Assembly: GCA_937923375.1 (NCBI GenBank)
Contig: CALAJG010000316.1
Coordinates: forward strand, 1 to 13,255
Source: an uncultured Leucothrix sp.
GTDB lineage: Bacteria; Pseudomonadota; Gammaproteobacteria; Thiotrichales; Thiotrichaceae
Length of the DNA stretch: 13,255 nt
Reading direction: 5' to 3'
The translations under genes were made by a program, and so were the position numbers. Positions 1 to 6,193 of this stretch are shown piece by piece; position 1 is the stretch's first letter; the number at the start of each line of letters is the position of its first letter. The notes below the pieces were generated by a model. It made no database searches and was not told the DNA's origin. It saw nothing but the letters and a program-made list of their open reading frames with translations.

Positions 1-897
1 TCACTGGCATCAGTACTAGACGTAATGCGCGCGGCTAATCGACTAGCCAGAAGAAAGTTGTTTAATTGGCAGCTAGTCACACTTGATGGCGAACCGGCAA
101 CGTTAACCTGCGGCTTACCCATCCATCCTCAAGGCCAGTTAGATAACAACAGTACGGGGAATCTGTTAATTATTATTAGTGGATTCGACCAAAACAAACA
201 CGTCAATGAAGCCTCACTCAAGCGCATTAAGGCAGTTTTACGTTCTTTTAACGCAGTAGGCGGCGTTGAAGCAGGCAGTTGGATATTAGCCAGAACCGGT
301 AAGTTGAACGGTAAAAAGGCCACCACTCATTGGGAGGACCTTGAAGAGTTTACAACACAATTCCCCAAAGTCACCGTGCGCCCTGACCGCTTTGTAATTG
401 ATGGTGATGTGTTTACTACTTCAGGAGCCTCGCCGAGCTTTGACTTTATGCTGCACCTTATTCGGCTACGCTATGGCTATCATTTAGCTTTAGAAGTGTC
501 GAGTGCCTTTATTTATGATGGTGTTCACACAGGAAGTGATGCTCAACCGTTATTATCTTTGGGGAATCTGGAACAGCAAGAACCGCGAGTTGCGGCTGCC
601 ATACGCTTGATGGAGGATCATTTGGAAGACACGTTATCCCTGCAAATGATCGCTCAGCAATTGGGTTTATCCGTTCGTATGTTGGCTTATTTATTTGAGC
701 AAAACTTACAGCTATCACCCGGCAAATTTTACCTAAGATTACGTTTGCAAGCGTCTCGCCGCCTCGTTTTAGATACACGTATTCCCATGCAAGAAATTGC
801 CTTGCGCACAGGCTTTAACTCGCTATCTGCCTTTTCTAGGCAATTTAAAGGATATTACAAAGTGAATGCATCGGAGTGCCGAAAGAGTGGAATCTGA
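1..897 (+). CDS. GlxA-family AraC-type transcriptional regulator (5' truncated by window edge)
   Basis: The frame is open from base 1 (reading S-L-A-S-V-L-D-V-M-R-A-A-N-R-L) and ends at TGA 895-897, so this is the last 298 codons. The ATG at 25 is internal, because the text before it matches the usual start region of the DJ-1/PfpI-like domain. Numbering from base 1, residues 1 to about 185 form the GATase1-like sensor domain, including the THWED segment that is common in the family. Residues about 197-295 form the AraC double helix-turn-helix (SLQMIAQQLGLS, then IPMQEIALRTGFNSLSAFSRQFK). The usual nucleophile-elbow cysteine is absent (GGVEAGSW), as in many regulatory members that are not enzymes. 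Relatives such as ArgR, GbdR and CdhR activate catabolism of amino acids or quaternary amines. The ligand cannot be read here. No target genes lie immediately downstream, and a hairpin at 915-963 can terminate it. Confidence 0.9.
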   Translation, partial: SLASVLDVMRAANRLARRKLFNWQLVTLDGEPATLTCGLPIHPQGQLDNNSTGNLLIIISGFDQNKHVNEASLKRIKAVLRSFNAVGGVEAGSWILARTGKLNGKKATTHWEDLEEFTTQFPKVTVRPDRFVIDGDVFTTSGASPSFDFMLHLIRLRYGYHLALEVSSAFIYDGVHTGSDAQPLLSLGNLEQQEPRVAAAIRLMEDHLEDTLSLQMIAQQLGLSVRMLAYLFEQNLQLSPGKFYLRLRLQASRRLVLDTRIPMQEIALRTGFNSLSAFSRQFKGYYKVNASECRKSGI

Positions 898-911
898 AGG
901 GAAGTTTTTAA

Positions 912-963
912 TAAAAAATGGGGCTCCGTGAGGAGGAGAGGAAACTCAGTAGAACCCCATTTT
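912..963 (-). terminator. Rho-independent terminator of sRNA A, probably bidirectional
   Basis: AAAATGGGG (915-923) pairs with CCCCATTTT (955-963), and a second short pairing, TGAG (929-932) with CTCA (945-948), lies inside. On the minus strand the stem is followed by a run of six T. On the + strand it is followed by TTTTCTT, so it can also end the AraC-type regulator gene that stops at 897. The loop on the minus strand is C/U-rich (TTTCCTCTCCTCCTC). Confidence 0.75.
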
Positions 964-1045
964 CTTCCAGCAAATCAACGACTTTTCTTATTATTATTTT
1001 ATTGTTTTTATTATTTGTCGTTGTTGTCTCTACCCCTAGAGACTG
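912..1045 (-). ncRNA. Putative small RNA A (A-rich loop, own terminator)
   Basis: Predicted transcript of about 134 nt on the minus strand. In 5' to 3' order it has three hairpins. The first is a perfect 5' hairpin (GTCTCTA, GGGG loop, TAGAGAC; 1026-1043). The second is CAACGAC/GTCGTTG (976-982 with 1017-1023), closing a 34-nt loop made almost wholly of A with AAU/AAG/AAC triplets. The third is a terminator hairpin ending in U6. The layout is repeated about 410 bp away (1318-1456) with different stem sequences but the same structure, which argues for selection on RNA. The A-rich loop fits the ARN repeats recognised by the distal face of Hfq, as in Pseudomonas CrcZ/CrcY. The CrcZ comparison is by architecture only; I see no proof of homology. 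The transcription start is inferred from the -10 box. Confidence 0.62.
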
Positions 1046-1051
1046 ATAACT

Positions 1052-1091
1052 ATTCTACGTTTTGGGTCTGAATGAATTGTTAACCAAGCAG
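1052..1091 (-). promoter_or_regulatory. Promoter and conserved upstream element of sRNA A
   Basis: On the minus strand a TAGAAT -10 box (1057-1052) lies about 7 nt before the predicted start. Upstream is a 24-bp block (1068-1091) that begins CTGCTTGGTTAAC and ends TCATTCAG. The same block, with few changes and the identical 28-nt distance from CTGCTT to TAGAAT, precedes sRNA B. There is no good -35 hexamer at 16-18 nt, and the best candidate (TTAACA) sits 20 nt away. This suggests dependence on an activator or an alternative sigma factor. The regulator is unknown. Confidence 0.5.
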
Positions 1092-1317
1092 CGTGTTTTC
1101 GCCTCATTTCAAGAAAGATTTACCTTCCAGAAAGCCTAAGTTCAGATTCACCAAAAGATCTTAAAAATAAACAATTCTGTGAGGTTTCTGCTTAAGATCT
1201 GCATATCAATGAGATACCATGATATCTCTGATTGGTAACAGCTACAGCAATGGTGATTTGATAATGTATGAGGCGGGATGCCTGACAATCTATGGGATAG
1301 ATCGATTTACCTTGAAT
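1092..1317. other. Non-coding spacer with inverted repeats between the two sRNA units
   Basis: No coding signal is visible. The spacer contains AGATCTTAA (1156-1164) facing TTAAGATCT (1192-1200), the dyad GAGATA-N6-TATCTC (1211-1228), and a small ATCTAT/ATAGAT hairpin (1288-1302). It lies directly upstream of the sRNA A promoter on the minus strand, so the dyads are candidate activator sites or remnants of a further structured RNA. I found no poly-T terminator associated with them. Their function is inferred only from position. Confidence 0.4.
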
Positions 1318-1371
1318 CAAAAAAGCGGGAATCCCTGAGGGAGGAAATGAAAAAAACTCATAGGATTCCCG
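1318..1371 (-). terminator. Rho-independent terminator of sRNA B
   Basis: CGGGAATCC (1326-1334) pairs perfectly with GGATTCCCG (1363-1371), and TGAG (1336-1339) with CTCA (1357-1360) extends the stem. Read on the minus strand, the hairpin is followed by CTTTTTTG. The loop exposes CATTTCCTCCCTC (1349-1337), which is complementary to a ribosome-binding site followed by a start codon. This terminator could also stop read-through from the DUF2058 gene. Confidence 0.78.
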
Positions 1372-1456
1372 TTTCTACAGCAAAAAACAACGGCAGTTCT
1401 TCTTATTGTTATTATTTCTACTTCTTATTATATGCCGCTGTAGCCCCGAAAAGCTG
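1318..1456 (-). ncRNA. Putative small RNA B (A-rich loop, own terminator), paralogue of A
   Basis: Predicted transcript of about 139 nt on the minus strand. Its 5' hairpin is AGCTT-TTCG-GGGCT. Next comes a long hairpin CTACAGC-GGCA (1433-1443) pairing with TGCC (1392-1395) and GCTGTAG (1375-1381), with an internal T-rich bulge. This closes a 37-nt loop rich in AAU, AAG and AAC triplets. The terminator hairpin follows, with six T. Stem sequences differ from sRNA A, yet the order, spacing and loop composition match, as expected for duplicated RNA genes under structural constraint. A + strand reading frame across this stretch (1278-1586) has no family resemblance and is rejected as a gene. Confidence 0.62.
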
Positions 1457-1462
1457 TCCATC

Positions 1463-1502
1463 ATTCTACAGTGAGCTACTGAATGACTTCTTAACTAAGC
1501 AG
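1463..1502 (-). promoter_or_regulatory. Promoter and conserved upstream element of sRNA B
   Basis: The -10 box TAGAAT occupies 1468-1463 on the minus strand. The upstream block 1479-1502 (minus strand CTGCTTAGTTAAG...TCATTCAG) matches the block at 1068-1091 at 20 of 24 positions by eye, with the same 28-nt spacing to the -10 box. In this copy TCATTC and GAATGA also form an inverted repeat over the -10 region. As for sRNA A, a consensus -35 is missing, pointing to a shared activator. Confidence 0.5.
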
Positions 1503-1558
1503 GTTATTTGCTACGGCATAGATCGGTGGTGTAAAAACACTCATGAAACGTCGTTTTT

Positions 1559-2113
1559 TTACCACATAAGGTCATCTGGAATTTGATAATCCGCATATGG
1601 ATCATCTTCAATTGCTTCATTTTCCTGCGCTTTCGGATCATTCAATAGTACGATCGACCCCTCATCCCGTTCCAAAATCTTCGTCGCAGCCTCAGCCGGT
1701 ATCAGATAATAATCATTGTTTAATCGCGCAATAGCAACGCGCCCACGCGCCACTAAATCATGGTTTTTAGCAGTGACATAAATCGATTTAACTTTATTAA
1801 AGTCCGTAAAGTTGTAAGCAACAAGATTGTCCCCCTTACCCTTAAAGATACTGCTGGACGTTATAATTTGCTTAATCTGAGCTGCAATTTCTTTTTGTAA
1901 CTTTTCTTGTTTTTGCTGCTCATTAAGCGCCTGACTTTTCAAACGCTGCTCCTCACGCGCCTTTTCCGCTAAAGCAGCCGCTTCATTATCTAACTCAACC
2001 TTATTTTTACGGTTCTTAGCTTCTGCTTTTTTCTTGTTGGTTTTAATCGCTTTAGCGTCCTGCGCCTTTATCAAACCTGCTCCTAGCAGCTGATCCTGTA
2101 ATGACCCTGCCAT
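1559..2113 (-). CDS. DUF2058 family protein (YaiL-like)
   Basis: A 184-residue soluble protein of typical family length. It starts MAGSLQDQLLGAGLIKAQDAKAI, the hallmark N-terminus of gammaproteobacterial DUF2058 proteins (E. coli YaiL, described in databases as a nucleoprotein/polynucleotide-associated enzyme). Residues about 25-95 are highly charged (K, E, Q, A) and probably form a long coiled coil. The C-terminal part (about 95-170) carries the conserved YNFTD...VKSIYVT segment. The start is supported by a strong ribosome site, TTAGGAG, 6 bases before the ATG. It lies 72 bases downstream of the cobalt operon on the same strand and could be partly co-transcribed, but its family role is unrelated to cobalt. 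The biochemical function is not established. Confidence 0.88.
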   Translation of the reverse strand: MAGSLQDQLLGAGLIKAQDAKAIKTNKKKAEAKNRKNKVELDNEAAALAEKAREEQRLKSQALNEQQKQEKLQKEIAAQIKQIITSSSIFKGKGDNLVAYNFTDFNKVKSIYVTAKNHDLVARGRVAIARLNNDYYLIPAEAATKILERDEGSIVLLNDPKAQENEAIEDDPYADYQIPDDLMW

Positions 2114-2185
2114 GGTGATCTCCTAATGTTTAATCAAATATCAGATAGTATGGTCGTCTTGCTTATGAACTAAGTTTAGCAGAGA

Positions 2186-2683
2186 TTAGCTTAAACTCGC
2201 CCTTACCTCAGGCTTATTTAAGATACTCAGCAACCAGACCATAATCAACAATATGACAACGGTAGAAATAGCGCCCGGCAACAAAATATCCTGAGCGCTC
2301 GAATAGCTAGGCAAATTAAAATATTGATACCCCGTCGTCAGAACAGAGGATACTGCCTGAAAAATCATATAGATTTTAAAGTGACGCCGCCCAATATCGC
2401 GGTAGCGGAACAGTTTGAATCCTATAAACAACAACCAAACACTTGAGATAAGCCCGAGGCCTACTGATATGTACATCAGCGGCCCATCTAAGCCTGACGC
2501 CCTCATCTCTGACATAACTGCTGACAGCCCGGAAGATATCGCAATCAAAGTAACGATCATCATTAATAGACTGACAATACTGATCAGCATAGAAATGCTG
2601 CCAATGACCTTGGGGCTTCTGGGTCGCTCGCCCGTTTCTGGCTCTTTGAGTTCTGCTTCAGGCGCTGCGTAGGGGTTATCCAT
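2186..2683 (-). CDS. Hypothetical four-helix membrane protein with NPYAAPEAEL N-terminus
   Basis: I do not recognise a named family. The protein is 165 residues. Its cytoplasmic-looking N-terminus (MDNPYAAPEAEL, then E/P/R-rich to about residue 24) resembles the NPY.AP motif at the start of many small bacterial membrane proteins. Four hydrophobic segments follow, at about 27-50, 68-90, 104-120 and 135-152, with a basic loop between two and three (RYRDIGRRHFK). The gene starts 16 bases after the MFS transporter stop and has a good ribosome site (AAAGGAAG) 5 bases before the ATG, so it is probably the last gene of the riboswitch-controlled operon. It carries no His or Cys cluster, so a direct metal role is not indicated. 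Confidence 0.7.
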   Translation of the reverse strand: MDNPYAAPEAELKEPETGERPRSPKVIGSISMLISIVSLLMMIVTLIAISSGLSAVMSEMRASGLDGPLMYISVGLGLISSVWLLFIGFKLFRYRDIGRRHFKIYMIFQAVSSVLTTGYQYFNLPSYSSAQDILLPGAISTVVILLIMVWLLSILNKPEVRASLS

Positions 2684-2699
2684 GATGCTTCCTTTAAAT

Positions 2700-4133
2700 T
2701 TAGTCCGTATTTCTTGGCCAGCGCGCGTGATGCTCGTCGATCACAAAGCGGTGACGGTGTTCCATTGCATCATGATGATGGGGATGAATATGCGGCTCTT
2801 CACCCTCCCATCCTTCATGATCATGCTGGTGATGCTCATCATGATAATGGGGATGCTGGTGGTCCATTTCATCATGTTGGTGCTTTAAGCGCTCCCGGTC
2901 ATTTGCAGGCCACAGGTAAAATGCCAAAACCAGCGCCCCAAAACCAAGAAATCCTAATCCAGCGGCAGCGGATGCCGTGTCAATAACCCCTAACCAGCCA
3001 GCCAGCGGGTAACATATCAGCCACATCAAATGAGATAAAGCAAAGTTCGCCGAAAAAAATGCACTACGATCTGCCTTTCGGCAAGACCGCGTAACCAGCC
3101 GACCTGACGTAGTCATGACTACCGACGCGGCAAAGCCAATACCACCCCACATCGCTGACAGCAATTGAATGCCTGGCTTAGCGAGTATCATCGGTAGCAG
3201 GCAGAACAGCATCATAAAGCCAGCGAGTAACACCAAGCGTCGATCGCTAAAATAATTTTCCAAAAGATACGGTGTTGTTCTGGCAGCGAGAATAGCACCC
3301 AACCCCGAAACGGCCATTGCCCAAACTGTCGCCTGCTCCGTCAACCCCAGCTCCCCCTGGACATAAGCAACCGTATTGACGATAACGATGGCTCCCGTTG
3401 CAGACACTACAAGATAGAGCGCCAGCAACCCGCGAAGTCTTGGCGTAAGTAAATACGCCTTAATGCCGAAGGCAATGTTATGCCAGATTCCACCGAGGCG
3501 TTCACCGATAACCATCGCAGGCACCCTCGCCCGATAAATCAGATAGGCTGAAACCAGAAAGCAAAACGCATTCATTACAAACAGCGCGTTAAAACTTAAA
3601 AACAATAGTGCCAAACCTGCCAGCGCTGGACTCAATACTCGTTCAACTTCGTAGGCGAGCCGTGAATACGCCAGCGCTCGGGTATACGTTTTTTCCTCAG
3701 GAAGTAAGTCTGGCAGCACGGCCTGAAGTACCGGGGTAAACCCTGACGACAATACATTAATTAGAAAAATATTCAGGTACAGCAGCCAGAGCTCCTGCAC
3801 CCAGAAAAGCCCAAACACCAAGATGGCCCGGCCGACATCCAAGGCAATTAACCATTGCTTACGCGGTAATTTGTGCGCTAAACCACCAAATATGGGCGCA
3901 AAGATAACAAAGGCCAAAACCCGAACCGACCATACAATGCCAAGTACTGCGGCCGCTTGTACCCCCATTAATTCAAATGCAAGCAATGCCAGCGCGACCT
4001 GAGTAAAACCACTGCCAATCAACGAGGTGACCTGTGCGGCAAACAGGTAGCGGAAGGTGGTGTTTTTGAAAGGCGAAATGGAGCTGTTTACAGCAGACTT
4101 TGAACCGGGCAATGCTTGTCGGTTGTCAGACAT
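2700..4133 (-). CDS. NreB-like MFS transporter with histidine-rich C-terminal tail, putative cobalt/nickel exporter
   Basis: A 477-residue protein. Residues about 20-410 hold about 12 hydrophobic segments of the major facilitator superfamily. The sequence pattern (FRYLFAAQVTSLIGSGFTQVA near 28-48, then PDLLPEEKTYTRALAYSRLAYEVE) resembles the NreB nickel-resistance family. Residues 418-477 form a soluble tail with 19 histidines in 60 residues (HQHPHYH, EEPHIHPHHH and similar), as in NreB, where the tail binds metal. The start overlaps the cbiO stop by 8 bases (ATG 4133, cbiO ends 4126), so the two are translationally coupled. It therefore sits in a cobalt import operon controlled by cobalamin. 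Likely roles are export of surplus Co or Ni, or buffering of metal at the membrane. A substrate other than metal is possible, but the tail argues against it. Confidence 0.82.
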   Translation of the reverse strand: MSDNRQALPGSKSAVNSSISPFKNTTFRYLFAAQVTSLIGSGFTQVALALLAFELMGVQAAAVLGIVWSVRVLAFVIFAPIFGGLAHKLPRKQWLIALDVGRAILVFGLFWVQELWLLYLNIFLINVLSSGFTPVLQAVLPDLLPEEKTYTRALAYSRLAYEVERVLSPALAGLALLFLSFNALFVMNAFCFLVSAYLIYRARVPAMVIGERLGGIWHNIAFGIKAYLLTPRLRGLLALYLVVSATGAIVIVNTVAYVQGELGLTEQATVWAMAVSGLGAILAARTTPYLLENYFSDRRLVLLAGFMMLFCLLPMILAKPGIQLLSAMWGGIGFAASVVMTTSGRLVTRSCRKADRSAFFSANFALSHLMWLICYPLAGWLGVIDTASAAAGLGFLGFGALVLAFYLWPANDRERLKHQHDEMDHQHPHYHDEHHQHDHEGWEGEEPHIHPHHHDAMEHRHRFVIDEHHARWPRNTD

Positions 4134-4779
4134 CGAGGACTTTGCCTCCCTCCAAGCGTGTGCGCCGAGTAACTAAAGCATCTAAAAAACTGGGCTCGTG
4201 CGAGATAATAATCATTGCCTGAGGCAGCGATTGCAACACTTCGATTAGACGAATACGCGCTTCTTTGTCGAGTGCATTGGATGGCTCATCGAGCAGCAGC
4301 ACTTCTGGTTTCATTGCTAACACCGAGGCTAATGTAACCAAACGTTTCTCACCACCCGATAGTTGATGCGTGACTCGCTCATCAAAGCCAGTCAATCCTA
4401 AACGGTCCAACGCTTCTAAAGAAATGGCTTTGGCTTGTTCTGGAGTCTTACCTTGGTTCATCGGACCAAAAGCAACGTCTTCCAGTACCGTCGGACAGAA
4501 TAATTGATCGTCGGGGTCCTGAAACAGAAAACCTGCTTTGGAGCGCACTTCGACGAAGTCAGCTTCTACAAGGCGCTCCCTGCCAAAAGCAAGTATCCGC
4601 CCGCCTTTGGGCTTGTTTAAACCAACTAATAGATTCAATAGGGTAGTCTTCCCTGCGCCGTTACTGCCTTCAAGAGAAACTTTCTCACCAGCATATAAAC
4701 TCAGATCAGCGTGGTCTAACACCATGCCACGCTGAGGATAACTGTATGAAACTTGTTCCGCCCTGATTAAGGCTGTCAT
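4126..4779 (-). CDS. cbiO: Cobalt ECF transporter ATPase CbiO
   Basis: ATP-binding subunit that powers the cobalt ECF importer from the cytoplasmic face. The 217 residues show all ABC motifs: Walker A GSNGAGKT (38-45), Q-loop FQDPDDQLF (Q87), which is typical of ECF ATPases, signature LSGGEKR (140-146), Walker B LLLDEP (161-166), and the H-loop histidine (about 194, ISHE). The length is short for CbiO (often about 270), because the C-terminal extension of many homologues is missing. The start ATG 4779 overlaps the cbiQ stop in an ATGA arrangement, and the MFS gene overlaps its end. All catalytic residues are intact. Confidence 0.95.
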   Translation of the reverse strand: MTALIRAEQVSYSYPQRGMVLDHADLSLYAGEKVSLEGSNGAGKTTLLNLLVGLNKPKGGRILAFGRERLVEADFVEVRSKAGFLFQDPDDQLFCPTVLEDVAFGPMNQGKTPEQAKAISLEALDRLGLTGFDERVTHQLSGGEKRLVTLASVLAMKPEVLLLDEPSNALDKEARIRLIEVLQSLPQAMIIISHEPSFLDALVTRRTRLEGGKVLDV

Positions 4780-5564
4780 CTAAGATAGGCTCCGGAAGCG
4801 ATAGCGAATAGTGCAAACAGTACGATAATCAATATCAAACAAGTATCGCGCCGCTGCCAGGACATAGTATCGAACAGATAGAGCTTGCCACAATAGCCAC
4901 GGCACTTCATGGCGGCAAATATACGTTCAGACCGTTCCAGGCTACGCACTAATAGCATCCCGATCAAGTAACCAAATGAGCGCCAGGTATGTAGATTATT
5001 CCGTGCAACAAAGGCTCGGGCTTTCATGGCTTTGCGCATCGATTTATATTCGCGGCTAATCACATCGAGGTAACGAACCGTGAACAACAGTAGGTGCACT
5101 AGTTTTTCCGGTACCTGCAATCTTGCTAACGCATGGCCCAGCACGCTCGCCTCAAGCGTACCGACTAACGCTAATAACGCCAACACCACAGCATTTGCCT
5201 TGAGCGCTATACCAATTGCATGAATAAAACCTTCCTGACTGGCAGCAAAGCCAAAGAGGTGAAACAGCGGCGTTCCATCCATAGTGAACGGCAGCATAAT
5301 GATCATCAGCAGGACAAACATGTCCATCGCGATGACGCGTCGCAGGGTGCGTTTAATATGCAATGATGCTGACAATGCAAAGGTGAACGCCAGAAGCAAC
5401 CCTACAAATGGTAGCCATAGGGTTTTGGAAAACACCACAACAATTGCAAAAATCATTGCAGTGATGATTCTGGCTCTAGGGTCAAACTGATCGACAATAC
5501 TGAGTTGGTGCTCAACCTCCTGGCCTCGCCATGAGGTCATGCTATGCTCAAGAAACTGTGGCAT
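4776..5564 (-). CDS. cbiQ: Cobalt ECF transporter transmembrane component CbiQ
   Basis: Transmembrane coupling subunit (T component) of the cobalt ECF importer. From ATG 5564 it has 262 residues with several membrane segments (for example IITAMIFAIVVVFSKTLWLP). The cytoplasmic coupling helices carry the paired A-R-x motifs that contact CbiO: MRKAMKARAF and, about 35 residues later, FAAMKCRGY. I prefer 5564 to an upstream in-frame start at 5621, because AAGGGGGT lies 6-7 bases before it and MPQFLEH fits the beginning of the family. With this start the gene overlaps the preceding L-type gene by 17 bases. The stop overlaps cbiO by four bases. Confidence 0.92.
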   Translation of the reverse strand: MPQFLEHSMTSWRGQEVEHQLSIVDQFDPRARIITAMIFAIVVVFSKTLWLPFVGLLLAFTFALSASLHIKRTLRRVIAMDMFVLLMIIMLPFTMDGTPLFHLFGFAASQEGFIHAIGIALKANAVVLALLALVGTLEASVLGHALARLQVPEKLVHLLLFTVRYLDVISREYKSMRKAMKARAFVARNNLHTWRSFGYLIGMLLVRSLERSERIFAAMKCRGYCGKLYLFDTMSWQRRDTCLILIIVLFALFAIASGAYLR

Positions 5565-6192
5565 TCTTACCCCCTTGTTTTCTTCTTGATGCCATCCAAG
5601 CTGCGACACCAAATAATCCAAAAATAAAACCTAAGCCACCCGCAATGTCTCGTAACATCACCTTTTCTTTATAGTCTCGTAGCTCTTTTTGAAGTGGCCT
5701 GACTTGCTGAGCCACGGCGCTTCGAACGATACTTTCTAGCTGCTCAACGGTGACATTTGTCCCTATCGTACTATTACCCTTAGCGGAGCCCGCGCTAACC
5801 TCAGCCATAGCTTTGGGTTTAGTCGATGAATCCGCCAAAACGGGTATCTCAGGAGATGTTATTTTAGCCGACGCGGATGGGGTCAACTCGCTGGCTTCAA
5901 TCACCATTTCCGCTACATGTCCTGCACTCAAGTTCGCTTTAAAAACATGTTTTGCCACTTGCTTTGCTTCATATGAAAACAGGCCACCTTCGACTAAAGT
6001 AAGCTCAGCCAGTAGCTTATCCTGAGCATCGTAGACTTTTACCGGACTACCGACCTGCGCCATATCACCATTGGAAAAACCTATCTCGCCTTCTATGCTC
6101 ATGCCATCGGCGTAGATTCCTGACACTACATTATGGGCAGACACTGATGTCGCCTGAAGCCATAAACATAGCAGCACCAGCAGCGACTTCAT
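5548..6192 (-). CDS. NikL/CbiL-type accessory protein of the cobalt ECF transporter
   Basis: A 214-residue membrane-anchored periplasmic protein. MKSLLVLLCLWLQATSVSA is a signal peptide, with predicted cleavage before HNVVSG. A beta-rich periplasmic domain follows (about residues 20-105, small-carboxypeptidase-regulatory-like), then a linker, a helical segment (EQLESIVRSAVAQQVRPLQ) and one transmembrane helix near 185-205 followed by basic residues. This order matches the L component found in nikKMLQO/cbiKMLQO operons, where it replaces CbiN. The start ATG 6192 comes one base after the cbiM stop, with GGAAGGA just upstream. A longer frame from 6279 would overlap cbiM by 86 bases and bury the signal peptide, so I reject it. 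CbiL is also the name of a methyltransferase, hence no symbol is given. Confidence 0.82.
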   Translation of the reverse strand: MKSLLVLLCLWLQATSVSAHNVVSGIYADGMSIEGEIGFSNGDMAQVGSPVKVYDAQDKLLAELTLVEGGLFSYEAKQVAKHVFKANLSAGHVAEMVIEASELTPSASAKITSPEIPVLADSSTKPKAMAEVSAGSAKGNSTIGTNVTVEQLESIVRSAVAQQVRPLQKELRDYKEKVMLRDIAGGLGFIFGLFGVAAWMASRRKQGGKNATVS

Positions 6193-6193
6193 C

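Noticed and set aside
918..1046. A + strand mini-frame of 42 codons across sRNA A with a hydrophobic Ile/Leu/Phe/Val run, and a loosely similar stretch (LREE...R.P.S..K...FLL) in the frame across sRNA B
   Set aside because: Considered as paired leader peptides or small membrane proteins. There is no ribosome site before 918, no amino-acid biosynthesis gene follows, the hydrophobic run arises from the T-rich loop complement, and aligning the shared TGAG/CTCA stems breaks the reading frame. Conserved promoters and U6 terminators are on the minus strand.
898..1558. CRISPR array or tandem repeat
   Set aside because: The repeated elements are two diverged, structured units about 410 bp apart, not short identical repeats with spacers.
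1516..1565. Terminator directly after the DUF2058 gene
   Set aside because: There are T-runs and a GTGT/ACAC dyad but no stable GC stem placed before a T-run on the minus strand.
1278..1586. A + strand frame of 102 codons across sRNA B
   Set aside because: It crosses two hairpins and the A/T-rich loop, has no recognisable domain, and overlaps the 3' end of the DUF2058 gene. The minus-strand RNA explains the sequence better.
2172..2199. AGTTTA/TAAACT inverted repeat at the end of the cobalt operon
   Set aside because: The pairing is broken by an extra base, overlaps the last codons, and is not followed by a T-run, so I do not call it a terminator.
2682..2986. Two + strand frames opposite the end of the MFS gene
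   Set aside because: They are shadows of the His-rich tail, whose CAT/CAC codons give ATG/GTG-rich antisense frames. No ribosome site or family resemblance.
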